Positions 20,096-30,005 of a stretch of 64,000 bases of DNA are shown here, piece after piece; position 1 is the stretch's first letter; each line of letters opens with the position of its first letter. Source of the stretch: Stentor coeruleus. Its lineage: Eukaryota; Ciliophora; Heterotrichea; Heterotrichida; Stentoridae. Location: assembly GCA_001970955.1 (NCBI GenBank), contig MPUH01000175.1, positions 26,289 through 90,288 of the forward strand, in the 5' to 3' direction. Under the pieces are notes generated by a model, which saw only the letters and a program-made list of their open reading frames with translations, made no database searches and was not told the origin of the DNA. Made by a program: the position numbers and the translations under genes.

Positions 20096-21964
20096 TTACA
20101 TATAAAAATCTTGCAAAGTCCTTCTCTGCTCAAGAAGTTCCATCAAATTAACCCCATCATAAAGTTCATGGAAAATCAACTCAAACTTATTCTCCAAATG
20201 GCTTTCATTAAAATAATACGCAGACATAGTCCTCCTTGCCCCAACCGGTTGTGGAAACAATGGATCAACAGCAATCCTAAAAGCATTCTCTAGCATATTC
20301 GGTATAATCGACGCTAATAGTCCAGAAGACAATTCTAAACAAGGATTTGTATTAACCTCAATAAGCCATGGTTTTAAATGTTCATCAAGTAAAAAATCAT
20401 ATCCAAACACTTCAAAACTATGAGCCCGTTTTCTAAAATCAAGCTTCTTAAACACAGCCGAAATCGTATCTTTAACGATTTTCTTCATTTTTGGGACGAT
20501 ATCATTGAAAAAATTCATATAAATCTTAGGTCTATGTCCATCTAAATATCTCTGAAATTCTGAATATGACAATTTGTTAGCATATTCATATTTTCCATAA
20601 TCTTCTGATTTTTTTTGAACAGCATCATTTGTCAAATGTATGAATTTATTATCAAGAATTTTTGGGTTGTACTCTTTACATGAAGTTCTTATATATCCAT
20701 CTTGATAATAATAAGCTTGAATAATTCCATTAATACTAGTAACTAAACAGTAAAGTCTTATATCGAATTTTCTTCTGTTTATAAGAAAAGGTTTTTCTAT
20801 GTATTTTTGTATAACAAAAGTATGGTCACCAGTTTTGGGAAATGGGTTACTTTTAAGTTCATTTCTTATTTGTTCTATATTATTACAAAGAAAAATCCCA
20901 TTACCACGATTGCAATTTTCCCCAGGTTTCACAATCCATAAGTTCATCATTTTCTTTGTTTTAAAAACTTCAAAAACTTTAGTAAAGTCAGAAAAGCCAC
21001 TTTCATCATCAATACTTTCTATATGAAAAGTTAAAGGCAAATAATCAAAAACATTTTCCCCAATAGCCGAATAGTATCTTTTCATGTTAATATAAAGGTA
21101 TTTTTTATCTGCTAAATTGAAATTAAACTCAAGTCGGTTATGCATGCGTATTGAAGCTGAGGCAAAAACTTTTTTATTTCCATAAGTCTGATATGATAAG
21201 CTTTTACTAATAAGTCCATATCCCAGATTATAATTGTCTAATGAAGATTTATCAAAAGTTTGATCAGCACTAGCTGAAGGTTTTTTATTTATATCAGCTA
21301 AAGGGATTGTTTGTATGAATTTTGTATTAAGAATCTGAGTCCATGCTAGATTTACATTAGGGAAAGTTTCTTCATCAGCTTGAGTCCACCAAGGCCGTGA
21401 TGTAAATATTCTTTTGACTAATTCGCTATTATTCCCTTTGCCTAAAAAATATATATAATTAGGGTTTTGTGATGGGACAATTGCCACATTGTTGCTGTTA
21501 TTGATCAATAAAGGCAGCAGGCGGATGATTTCTTCACGAGCTTTGGACATCCATTCTTTTTCTACAAGTCTTACAGTTAAATGATCGAATTTGTTAGCTT
21601 GTACTATGAACTTTTGATTATCGTAGTTTATTTCCATACCTTTTTTGAGTTTGGATTCTGCTCGATCGTAAGTTTTTATCGTGTGGTCGTCTTTTTGTTC
21701 AGAGCCGAGGATTTTCCCTCGGAAAATACTAACCCGGCTATGGAGTCGGTAGTTTTTATGAGTAGACCTTTCTACAGTGTTTGGAGAGTAGATACTTTTT
21801 ACTCTTTGTATGTAGTTATCAGCTGATTTTTTTTCAGGAGTCAATGGTTTAAGATCTACTGCAGGAAGCGTTACAGGACCTTTTCCTGCATGATTTTTCA
21901 CTTTTAGTGGAGGGACTGAAGCGTTTGGGTTTTTCCTTCGGGATAAGTAATCTTGATTATTCAT
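20096..21964 (-). CDS. Tubulin tyrosine ligase-like (TTLL) ATP-grasp enzyme, 622 aa
   Basis: A TTL/TTLL catalytic domain fills the C-terminal half. Numbered from the open-frame start at 21994 (subtract 10 for the ATG start): WIVKPGENCNRGNGI (353-367), RKFDIRLY (408-415), HLTNDAVQKK (453-462), YANKLSYSEF (471-480) and GYDFLLD...PWLIEVNTNPCLE (531-554). These are the ATP-grasp nucleotide, Mg and substrate motifs of polyglutamylases and glycylases. The enzyme would add amino acids to tubulin tails in the cortical and ciliary microtubules that abound in these cells; glutamylase versus glycylase cannot be decided by eye. The open frame begins at a TTG. I choose the ATG at 21964, which sits directly behind a TATAA box. 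The N-terminal 130 residues are basic and probably bind microtubules. Confidence 0.9.
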   Translation of the reverse strand: MNNQDYLSRRKNPNASVPPLKVKNHAGKGPVTLPAVDLKPLTPEKKSADNYIQRVKSIYSPNTVERSTHKNYRLHSRVSIFRGKILGSEQKDDHTIKTYDRAESKLKKGMEINYDNQKFIVQANKFDHLTVRLVEKEWMSKAREEIIRLLPLLINNSNNVAIVPSQNPNYIYFLGKGNNSELVKRIFTSRPWWTQADEETFPNVNLAWTQILNTKFIQTIPLADINKKPSASADQTFDKSSLDNYNLGYGLISKSLSYQTYGNKKVFASASIRMHNRLEFNFNLADKKYLYINMKRYYSAIGENVFDYLPLTFHIESIDDESGFSDFTKVFEVFKTKKMMNLWIVKPGENCNRGNGIFLCNNIEQIRNELKSNPFPKTGDHTFVIQKYIEKPFLINRRKFDIRLYCLVTSINGIIQAYYYQDGYIRTSCKEYNPKILDNKFIHLTNDAVQKKSEDYGKYEYANKLSYSEFQRYLDGHRPKIYMNFFNDIVPKMKKIVKDTISAVFKKLDFRKRAHSFEVFGYDFLLDEHLKPWLIEVNTNPCLELSSGLLASIIPNMLENAFRIAVDPLFPQPVGARRTMSAYYFNESHLENKFELIFHELYDGVNLMELLEQRRTLQDFYM

Positions 21965-22862
21965 TATAAAGGAATTATATACATTTTTCGGCAATTTAGA
22001 CTTTATGGTGTAAAAATAGGGTATCGATAGTAAGGGTGAGTATTTTTTAGATCTCGAAAAACTTTATATCTTAAAGATTATTAAGAAAAAATATTGGGAA
22101 AAATTTAATCATAGAATTATTTTGTTTCTTTTTGAGAAAACTCTCTGATGTACCCTATGCAATTCTTTTCAGTTATTGATATTCCTAGATTTTCCATAAC
22201 TCAAACTTAAAAATGGTAAGGCGCAAGAAGAATTCAAAAAGAATAGTCTATGGGAAAAAAATTTGAATAATGAAACTGGATGAAAGAGGATTTTTTTTTG
22301 TTTTCACTATATGATAAACTAAAAGTGCTAAAATTAGAAGGAAAATTGTGTGCATGGCATTTGTTAATAAATAATTCAATGAATTAATTTTCATATAATC
22401 GACTTTCTACCCTTAACAAAGATAATCATTTAGTTGATTGCTATATTTAGAAATACTCCGTGTTCAGGTTTACAAGAAGAATTCGTTATGGGTTAATTTT
22501 TTAAAATTCTAGATTGAAATTAAGTGAAACTAGACTCTTAATTTATATTTGGTCTTTAAAAACTTTTCAAACGATTGTTGCAATAAAATTAAAGTTATCG
22601 TTAAAACTATTCGTGCATGTTGTATCCATAATCTCAAAAAAAAAAATCCAAATTTGATTCGAAATTTAATTTTTAGCGAGTTTCATCATGGAACTTTTTT
22701 TTAACTTAATAATTCTTTAAAACAAAAATATTCAAGTTTAAAAATAAAAATCGTCCCTTCAATTTATACGTACTTTTACCCCATAAAGTAAAAATCCATT
22801 TAAAAATCCTAAAAATCACATAAAATTCCACAACTCCAACCGTATTCATAACATAATACTAC
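21965..22862. other. Intergenic, no gene seen
   Basis: About 900 bp, A+T-rich, with stops in all frames. The last 130 bp before 22863 are A/C-rich (3' flank of the minus-strand gene there). Confidence 0.45.
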
Positions 22863-24041
22863 TTAAAAGCTTAAATTCCCTACTTTTTTTTCATAACTTC
22901 CTGACGAATATTCATTCTGCCCTTCACTATCCTCATCCTCATACTCATCAGAAATCTCATCCTCACTTTCCTGTCCTTCATCATCATCATCTTCATCATC
23001 TGGATTATCAAAATCCTCTGAATATTCATCTAAATGTTTATCCTTATCTTTTTCATCTGACAAATCAACAAAATTCCCATACAAATTCGGCTTTGAACTA
23101 ATTTTCCTAACATATTCCCTATCCGATACAGTCGATGAAGCAGGTGTATCATTAAAAGAACTTAAATCCCCATGAAAACTATGCTTATCCTTTTTGATTT
23201 TCCTATTCGGCGAATAAGCTAACATAATCGGCTTTTTAACTTTTATCGGTTTTTGAACAACCAAAGACTTTTTCTGCCCTTTTACCTTTTTGCTTTTAAG
23301 CCACTTTTTAAAATTTTCTTCTGTTTTTTGCTTAAGAAGCATTTCCTGTTCTTCTTTTTTTTTCTTTTCCTCGATTTCTTTCTGTTGCTGGATTTTCCTT
23401 TGTTTTTTCTCTTCTTTAAGCTTAACCATATTCCTTTTTAACCATTCTCTATAGTGTTCTTCAGCATATTTTCTTTTACTTTCCTTTTCTTGTTCTTGTA
23501 TTGATTTTTGTACTTTTATATCGTATTGTTTTTTGGCAATTTCATATAATTTTTGGTTTTCCCATTCATTCATTCGTTTACGATTTTCGCTTTTTTTTTC
23601 TTCACGATCTTGTTCTTCTAATAAATCATTTTCGTATTTTCTTTTAAGAGCTTGCATCATTAGAGCTTTTTTGAAGCGGCTTTCGAAATTCTTTTTCTTG
23701 ACCCACTTCTTGAATGTGGCTTTGTCGTTTAGTGTTGGTTTTTTCCGTGTATCAGCTTCAGAGCAGGACATTAGGTTTTCAGTTTGGTCTTTGTAGGTAG
23801 ATTCATGGTCACGGCGGGATTTCATACGGATTTCTTTATCGATCATGTAGATAACCTCACTTGGAAGATACTCTTCAGACTTTTTGTTGAGATTTTTGTG
23901 AGTTTTAAGAGCTCGGAAGTACTCGTCGTTGGCTAGTTTGCTTAGAGGAGCTTCAGCTTTTTGTAGGTCCTGTTTGGAAATTACGACACGGCAGACAATC
24001 CTATCTACACTTCTTATTGACGTACATTTGGACATATTCAT
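22863..24041 (-). CDS. Charged coiled-coil protein resembling CCDC34/CCDC181-type proteins, 392 aa
   Basis: A long Lys/Glu/Arg/Gln coiled coil (about 105-255) carries repeated aromatic motifs spaced through the helix: FKKWVKKK, HYREWLKRN and NFKKWLKSK. This F/Y-xx-W-L/V-xx-K signature, embedded in a charged rod, is the pattern of CCDC34 and CCDC181, which are cilium/flagellum-associated in animals. The N-terminal 80 residues are more ordered. The C-terminal 75 residues are a highly acidic Asp/Glu/Ser tail (DNPDDEDDDDEGQESEDE) that could bind basic tubulin-associated or nuclear partners. Starts at MNM right after a TATAA-like box. The family link is by motif resemblance only; an axonemal role is inference. 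Confidence 0.7.
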   Translation of the reverse strand: MNMSKCTSIRSVDRIVCRVVISKQDLQKAEAPLSKLANDEYFRALKTHKNLNKKSEEYLPSEVIYMIDKEIRMKSRRDHESTYKDQTENLMSCSEADTRKKPTLNDKATFKKWVKKKNFESRFKKALMMQALKRKYENDLLEEQDREEKKSENRKRMNEWENQKLYEIAKKQYDIKVQKSIQEQEKESKRKYAEEHYREWLKRNMVKLKEEKKQRKIQQQKEIEEKKKKEEQEMLLKQKTEENFKKWLKSKKVKGQKKSLVVQKPIKVKKPIMLAYSPNRKIKKDKHSFHGDLSSFNDTPASSTVSDREYVRKISSKPNLYGNFVDLSDEKDKDKHLDEYSEDFDNPDDEDDDDEGQESEDEISDEYEDEDSEGQNEYSSGSYEKKVGNLSF

Positions 24042-25122
24042 TTTATATTAAATGGAAGAATTAGCGGAATTAGGCATTTTACAGAGAGTTTAGATTGGAA
24101 AGTATGCTTGGGTTACAGTTTTTATGGGATTTTAAGATTTGTATAGGTTTTGAGATTATTTTTTGTGATGGAATTTTTTTAAGGATTTTTATATGATTTT
24201 GGTAGTGGTTTTGATATGGATTAAGATGAGAGATTTTTTTATATAGTTTGATATTAAGATATTATATAGTGATTTAAGAGGCTTTTGAAGTTTTTGTTTG
24301 TAGAAACTTTTTTTTATATTTCAATATGTGGAGTATTTTGTATAAAAGTATATTTTTTAGCTAGATTATGTTGTTATATTTTATTTGTATATAGTATTTA
24401 TGATAGTTTTTATATATTATAAATTATCAACATTATGAATAATTTCTAATAACGAATAAGTTTTATTGATTCAAAAAAGCTGAGTTTTGGTTTTTTTAGA
24501 GATGCTCATTTTAAGTACTTAATTTAAAAAAAAATATTAATAAAATAATCTACACAAAACAAACTGCTTATTTTTATAGCTTATGATGATTGTATTTTTT
24601 TACAGAAAGTATCACGACTATATTTTCTACTCATTAACCGAGAATAGTTTTTATATCAGCAAATACTCAGAATTGATATTCTCAGTTGTATGAAAAAAAT
24701 AATCTCTGAACTGAAATTTTGATTCCTTAATTAATTTATCATTTTATCTATCATAAATATCACAAATGGCACAAATTTTCATAAAATCCATAAACCTCAT
24801 CAGCAAATTATTACCCTAAAAATCACATTAATTTGTTGATTAATAAATTTATAAACAATTATACCATATAAACTCAAAAATCTCTCCACAATTTTTTCTT
24901 TATAAACTACTAGTTTTTTAATAAAAAATACGCTTTATACATTTTTTATTTAAATTTAAGACCTAAGCTATCAAAGTTCCCGGCTTCCTATAAAAAAAAA
25001 TCTTAAATTTCAAAAATTTGTACATGTTTATCATCTAAGCTTCTTTTATAGCCTTAAAAAGCTTTAAACCTATTAAATTTATATAGCAGGTATGAATTCT
25101 GAGGTATGGATAACAATATAAA
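24042..25122. other. Divergent intergenic region
   Basis: About 1.1 kb between two divergent gene starts. G/T-rich on + near 24042-24400 and A/C-rich near 24730-25100, switching in between. Nothing else recognised. Confidence 0.45.
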
Positions 25123-27048
25123 ATGGTGCGACTAGGACTTGTTAGCAAACATATAGTTCTTACTGAGCACTTTCATTCAGAAAATCATAGATACCCCCAA
25201 ATGGGTATAATCCTTGTAGAAGACGAACGAATCTTTGATGTTGTAATTATCAAAGATGAAAATCAAATACCCATGTTATGTGAATATTATAGAGATTGGA
25301 ACCCAGTTGATTATTTAGATTACTATATTTCTCCAGGGCTTATCGACATTTCGACCAGGACAGAATGGGAGAGTATATCAGATTTAACCCAGCAAGCCTT
25401 AGCTGGAGGGGTAACTTTAGTAGCAGTAGAACAAGGATATTATAAGCAATTTTTCCCAGATAACAGCCACCTTCGTTGTGATGTTTTTCCAATCGAAGTG
25501 ATCAATGAGGAGACTCATTTAGAAACCCTTGGACCTCATGTTTGCGGATTGAAAATCTACCTATTTCCCCCTGCACCTCAAATAAAATCAGTATCTCATT
25601 TAGACTATGTTTTAAGACAAGCTGAAAAATTGCATTTACCCATCATCATCGACGCAACTTTGCCTGACCCACGAATGCTTTATATGGCATCACCTTTAAG
25701 ATTAGAACAAGTTGAAAACCGAGAAACTGCTGAAAAAAGTAACTTTTCAAATTTCGCTTCATCTTTTCCTCAAGAACTTGTCAAAAGTCCTTCAGATTCA
25801 GAAGAAAGCTCAGAAGAAGACTCACCAATATTAAGAGGAGGGTCTTTACCAACGGCAACTGGACCTTATATTAACTCTATTATGATGGAAGATTCAGTGA
25901 AATCTGCCGGGACCCCTCTTAAAGTTAACACTCCTGAAATCAATAAAATATCATTACAAATTAGTAAGGAAATGATATTAGAAGAAAGTAAAATTACTAA
26001 AAAAAATTTTAAACCTAGTCAAAACATATACGATGATTTGAATACTAGAATAAAAAATACTCAGTTAAACCATGAAGATTTGATTAAAGTTGAAGCTATG
26101 ACTTATGCAAATTCAGGGGCTACAAGCTATGAACCTCCTAAAAAAACTCAATCTTTTACTCAATTAAATCTAAATTTTGAGCTTCCACAATTGATTACAT
26201 CGAATTCTGAAAACCAATATAAAGATACTTTACCTTGTAAAAGCCCAACATCTTTTGTATCCCGTATGTCTAATAGACCACAATCTTTTACTGTTAAACC
26301 ACTTATTATTAAATCAGAACCTAAAATTGATGTTGTTTGTGATTATTCACATCATTTAGCAAATTATCCTGCAGACTGGGAAACGCTTGGGGTTAAAAGG
26401 GTTTTAGAATGCCTTGGTGAACATATGCAAGCTCATTTTGTAGGATTATCATCAGCTTCAGCTTTAAATCTTATACGGCAAGAGAGGAGTAAGTATAAAA
26501 GGATCACTTGTGAGATTACCGCAACGAACTTGTGTTTTACGAGCTCTTGTGTTGAACCTGGAAATACCAGGTTTAAAAACAATCCACCAGTAAGAAACTC
26601 TGCTAATAGTAACTTGCTTTGGGATTTAATAAAAATGAAAGGAATTGATAGTATAAGTTCAGGACATGCATATATTGATTCAAGAAAGAAATTGACCTCA
26701 AACTTCCAAACAGCCTTAAATGGTATATCTTGTCTTGGTTGTACTCTACAATCAGTTTGGTTCATAATAAATAAGCCTGTATCAAGTAATGACCAATTGG
26801 AACATTATATTGTAAGATTAGCTAAATGGATGAGCTTACACCCTGCTCAAATCCTTGGTATTAGTGAACATAGAGGATCAATTGCCAAAGGGAAACTAGC
26901 TGATTTTGTCATCTGGTCACCAAGAGAAAAATATAGACTCATGCCTGATTATAATTACTTTACAACATGTCCTTTTGTAGGCCAAGATCTACTAGGGAAG
27001 ATAAAAAAGGTTTATTTAAGAGGAAGACTTGCATACGAGTCTAATTGA
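25123..27048 (+). CDS. Allantoinase/dihydropyrimidinase-family pseudoenzyme with a large insert, 641 aa
   Basis: The scaffold follows cyclic amidohydrolases, especially allantoinase: SPGLIDI...RTEWE (70-82), AGGVTLV (94-100), GLKIYLF with the conserved Lys144, GLSSASALNLIR (441-452), FKNNPPVRNSANSNLLW (484-500), and a C-terminal LHPAQILGI...GSIAKGKLADFVIW (572-598). The metal ligands are gone. The HxH after PGLID is deleted, the HAE histidine is Asp177 (IDATLP), the CPHYL histidine is replaced (ITATNL), and the SDH aspartate is Gly514 (SSGH). Residues about 196-405 are an extra Ser/Glu/Lys-rich, disordered-looking insert. It should not hydrolyse allantoin or hydantoins, and may be regulatory or structural, as animal CRMPs are. 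TGA stop; ATG behind a TATAA-like box. Confidence 0.82.
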   Translation: MVRLGLVSKHIVLTEHFHSENHRYPQMGIILVEDERIFDVVIIKDENQIPMLCEYYRDWNPVDYLDYYISPGLIDISTRTEWESISDLTQQALAGGVTLVAVEQGYYKQFFPDNSHLRCDVFPIEVINEETHLETLGPHVCGLKIYLFPPAPQIKSVSHLDYVLRQAEKLHLPIIIDATLPDPRMLYMASPLRLEQVENRETAEKSNFSNFASSFPQELVKSPSDSEESSEEDSPILRGGSLPTATGPYINSIMMEDSVKSAGTPLKVNTPEINKISLQISKEMILEESKITKKNFKPSQNIYDDLNTRIKNTQLNHEDLIKVEAMTYANSGATSYEPPKKTQSFTQLNLNFELPQLITSNSENQYKDTLPCKSPTSFVSRMSNRPQSFTVKPLIIKSEPKIDVVCDYSHHLANYPADWETLGVKRVLECLGEHMQAHFVGLSSASALNLIRQERSKYKRITCEITATNLCFTSSCVEPGNTRFKNNPPVRNSANSNLLWDLIKMKGIDSISSGHAYIDSRKKLTSNFQTALNGISCLGCTLQSVWFIINKPVSSNDQLEHYIVRLAKWMSLHPAQILGISEHRGSIAKGKLADFVIWSPREKYRLMPDYNYFTTCPFVGQDLLGKIKKVYLRGRLAYESN

Positions 27049-27261
27049 TTTTATTAATAATTATAAGTATTAGTTTTATTTTTTCACCTAAAACCACAAA
27101 AATCATACCCAAACCTTATATTCAATTTTTCATTCCTTTTACAATAATCATCCTAAAAGCCTAATTATCCTTTTAAAACCTAAACTTCTACTTTTTTCCC
27201 TATAAAATCCACCATTACTAGTTTAATTTCTTTATAACCCAGTCAAATATAAAAATTACTA

Positions 27262-27882
27262 ATGAGTTTCTATAAGGTCCTAGTTATAGGCGAAGTAGGT
27301 GTTGGGAAGACCTCATTGGTTAACCGAATCGTATACAACAGTTTTTCAGAAAAATACAAAGCGACAATCGGCTGTGAGTTTGGCCTGAAAATCATTGAAA
27401 TCAAAGGTGAAAGTGTACGAATCCAACTCTGGGACCTTGCAGGACAAGATCGTCTAGGGGGTATTTCTAAGCTTTACTGCCGTGATGCTAATGGAGCTTT
27501 AGTTGTAAATGATGTTACAAGAGAAAAAAGTTTAGAACAAGCATGTTTATGGAAAGCAAGCGTTGATGAAAATGTTTGTATGGAAGATGGTTCACCTATA
27601 CCAATGGTCCTTTGTGCTAATAAAGCAGACCTTTTAACCCAAGAGTCCAACATTACAGAAGAGTCCATCCATCAATTCGCCAGCTCTAAAAAATTCGTCT
27701 CTGGTTTCTTATGTTCATCTAAGACAGGCATGAACACAAATGAGGCTCTTATTAAACTAGTTGAATCAATAATGCAAAAAAGTAAAAAAACTGACCCTTT
27801 AGCTGACGATATTAGAAAAAGTGCAGCGAGGAAGCTTGAACCTAAAAACCATCAAGGAGATAAAAAGAAAGGCTGCTGCTAA
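27262..27882 (+). CDS. Rab-family small GTPase, Rab32/38-like, 206 aa
   Basis: A complete G domain: P-loop GEVGVGKTS (residues 10-18), switch I KATIG, switch II WDLAGQDR, NKAD, and a final SSKTG (SAK equivalent). It ends KKGCC, a double-Cys geranylgeranylation site. The string VLVIGEVGVGKTSLVNR and SPIPMVLCANKADL are closest to Rab32/Rab38, which control lysosome-related organelles and mitochondria/ER contacts in animals. A Rab32-type protein in a pigmented heterotrich could serve cortical pigment granules, but that is speculation. No intron. It lies 213 bp downstream of the pseudoenzyme gene on the same strand. Glutamine of DxxGQ is present, so GTP hydrolysis should be intact. Confidence 0.88.
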   Translation: MSFYKVLVIGEVGVGKTSLVNRIVYNSFSEKYKATIGCEFGLKIIEIKGESVRIQLWDLAGQDRLGGISKLYCRDANGALVVNDVTREKSLEQACLWKASVDENVCMEDGSPIPMVLCANKADLLTQESNITEESIHQFASSKKFVSGFLCSSKTGMNTNEALIKLVESIMQKSKKTDPLADDIRKSAARKLEPKNHQGDKKKGCC

Positions 27883-27905
27883 TTTTTAGAATAGTAATAT
27901 TTAAT

Positions 27906-28614
27906 ATGGGTTCTGGCTGTGCGTGCCAAAGTTCTTTAGAAAATGATGCTTCTGATTGAATAAAACTTCATCGATAAGGCAACTTAACTTTTTATATACA
28001 TGGTAAAATCATATAGAAAGACTTATTTCAGGAATAAAGTGTAAAAAAAACTAGCTTGACAAATTTATGGTTTAAGAAGAAATTGATGTGAAAATTATAG
28101 AGTTCTTGGAAACTAGGGTTGAAGGTAACCCTCTTATATGAAAAGTATTACAATAAGCATGTATAGAATCTGATATTAATAAATCTGAAAACTTACTTAA
28201 AGCTTATAATTTGACTTTGAATAATGGATTTATCATGCAATATTATGATAAAAGAAGATATAGATATGATTTATCACCTTTTGTTATAAATCCTACTGTT
28301 AAGTATGGAAAATTAAGGATATGATAAGAGAATCAGTTCAGGTTAAAAGGGACAATTTGGATTTAGTTTTTAGGACTGCGGGGATTTATGATAATAAGAT
28401 TTGTATAAAGAGTGATGAAAGTGTGAAAATCGTTAAGGAGAAGTTTAAGGAAAATACTAAAGTGCAGAAGGATATAAGATTTTTTTTTAACGGAAAAGAG
28501 CTTAAAGATGAGAGTCTGATAGGATGCTACAATTTACTGAATGGAATGGTTGTGCAAATTTTATGGTTGCTTAATAAGTATTTTATGATTTTTTTTGTGG
28601 AAATAGACTTGTGA
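27906..28614 (+). pseudogene. Broken UBTD1/2-type (Dc-UbP) ubiquitin-domain gene
   Basis: Order and spacing match UBTD proteins. An N-terminal MGSGCAC resembles the MGxCVG start. Then comes a segment reading EFLETRVEGNPLI-stop-KVLQ-stop-AC, which corresponds to EFWDT...GGRKEIWDALKAAA. An open stretch, KSENLLKAYNLTLNNGF, ends in YDKRRYRYDLSPF like the YDELGNRYQLP region. A ubiquitin-like fold follows (28340-28580: KIVKEKFKEN, RFFFNGKELKDESLIG). The frame carries several stops (TGA, TAA, TAG) and at least one frame change, and I could not find 15-16 nt introns that remove them. I therefore call it a pseudogene; an unusual intron set or sequence errors would be the alternative. Only the ubiquitin-like part (28321-28614) is a clean frame. 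Confidence 0.6.
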
Positions 28615-29557
28615 AAGATTATTATGTATTAGGTAATGGGGTTTAGGTAATGCTTTTAGAGGAAGATAGTTTTTTTTATTAATAAGTAATGATAATTAGA
28701 GTATTGTTGAAGAGTTTTATATTAGAGAACTATAAGGATAATTCAGTGGATTGTATATAATTTTTAAGTTTATATAAAAAAACATTAAATTCTAAAACTT
28801 GTGTGAAATATATATTTTGATATAAACTCTCTAAATTCCATTGTGGAAAGTTGTAAGCACCTCTTTTTCATAGGAAAATTTTCAATTGTATCAACCAAAA
28901 ATTAGAATAAATATTTTTTAGTTTTTTATAAAGTGCTAAACAGATTGTTCTTGGGACTTTGTAAACTTACTATAAAAATTACTCTAATCATTATCTATAT
29001 TATATAAGCTATTCTCATAGAATGATAAACTTGCCTTATTTCTTTATAAAATTTTATTTTTTACGACAAAGATTACAGTGCATTTTCTAATAAACTATTT
29101 TCCAAGACAGCAACCTATAGCTTTTCTTAGTGTGTAAAATTTATTCAAATAAAAATTTCCCAATTAATTATAAAACATAATACAATATTTCATTACCTTT
29201 TATTATTATCTCAAAATATCACCAGACATTGAGCAAGTATTAATTTCTCAATTTGCATAGTTTAACTATTACTAAAATTTTAATAATTCCAAATTACTAT
29301 TTGCATCAAGTAATCATCGCAATTAATTATATCTTCATATTAAAAGCTATTATATATTAATATCATTTCATATACAAGCATCAAGTAATCATCGCAATTA
29401 ATTATATCTTCATATTAAAAGCTATTATATATTAATATCATTTCATACACAAAAAGAAAAAAAAATTTTTGATAGTTTATTTCAAGCATATTTCTATCAG
29501 ATTAAAAGCAAAATTATCGAATTTCAATAAAACACATTCAAACGGTTAAATTAAATA
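28615..29557. other. Intergenic with a 75-nt tandem duplication
   Basis: About 940 bp without a gene. G/T-rich just after 28614, then mixed and A/T-rich. Contains the duplicate described separately. Confidence 0.45.
29303..29452. repeat. 75-nt tandem duplication, two copies
   Basis: The unit beginning gcatcaagtaatcatcgc occurs at 29303-29377 and again at 29378-29452, nearly identical (tatacaa versus tacacaa at the end). No N lies between, so it may be a real recent tandem duplication or an unmarked assembly overlap. Confidence 0.85.
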
Positions 29558-29779
29558 TTATTTATTGTAATTATCTGGGCTTTCAAGAAATTCATCATGA
29601 ATACTTTTTCTTCTCATATAAAGCAAGTTATACTTTAAATTTAGACTTGGAGCATTTTTTACTTTATTTTCAACAACCATCTGACAAAGTCGTTGCTTTT
29701 CATAAGCATTTATTGGAGTAGTTTCTTGTTTACTCAGCAAAGTAATTGGTTCATAGTTCTCACTGCAGCATACTCCCAT
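29558..29779 (-). CDS. Small protein with MGVCCS N-terminus (predicted dual lipidation), 73 aa
   Basis: Starts MGVCCSENYE: Gly2 followed by Ser6 suits N-myristoylation, and Cys4/Cys5 suit palmitoylation, so membrane attachment is predicted. The remaining residues are polar with no recognised domain. A second small protein with an almost identical start (MGVCVS) lies at 55386-55616. The ATG sits behind a perfect atataaa box. The first 21 nt of the gene plus its leader are duplicated across an N at 29804, which does not disturb the frame. Short but credible because of the start context and the lipidation signature. Confidence 0.6.
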   Translation of the reverse strand: MGVCCSENYEPITLLSKQETTPINAYEKQRLCQMVVENKVKNAPSLNLKYNLLYMRRKSIHDEFLESPDNYNK

Positions 29780-29849
29780 TTTATATAAATAGAAACCATC
29801 TCANCTCACTGCAGCATACTCCCATTTTATATAAATAGAAACCATCTCA
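29759..29849. repeat. Assembly-type 45-nt direct duplicate around a single N
   Basis: Bases 29759-29803 recur at 29805-29849 around N at 29804. The duplicate includes the start codon of the small MGVCCS gene, so a false second start appears upstream. Confidence 0.88.
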
Positions 29850-30005
29850 TAGATGAATTATTCTGATATATAAATCAAACATCAAAATATAAACTATGAA
29901 TTTTTTATATAACAATATAAACATAAATCATTCCTAAAAATCTCTTCATGTAATCTGCCAAAACTCTAATAATAAAAATCCATCATAAAAAAAATTACCT
30001 AATAA

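Noticed and set aside
21965-21994. Upstream extension of the TTLL frame (MPKNVYNSFI)
   Set aside because: Its first codon is TTG, not ATG. The ATG at 21964 sits behind a TATAA box.
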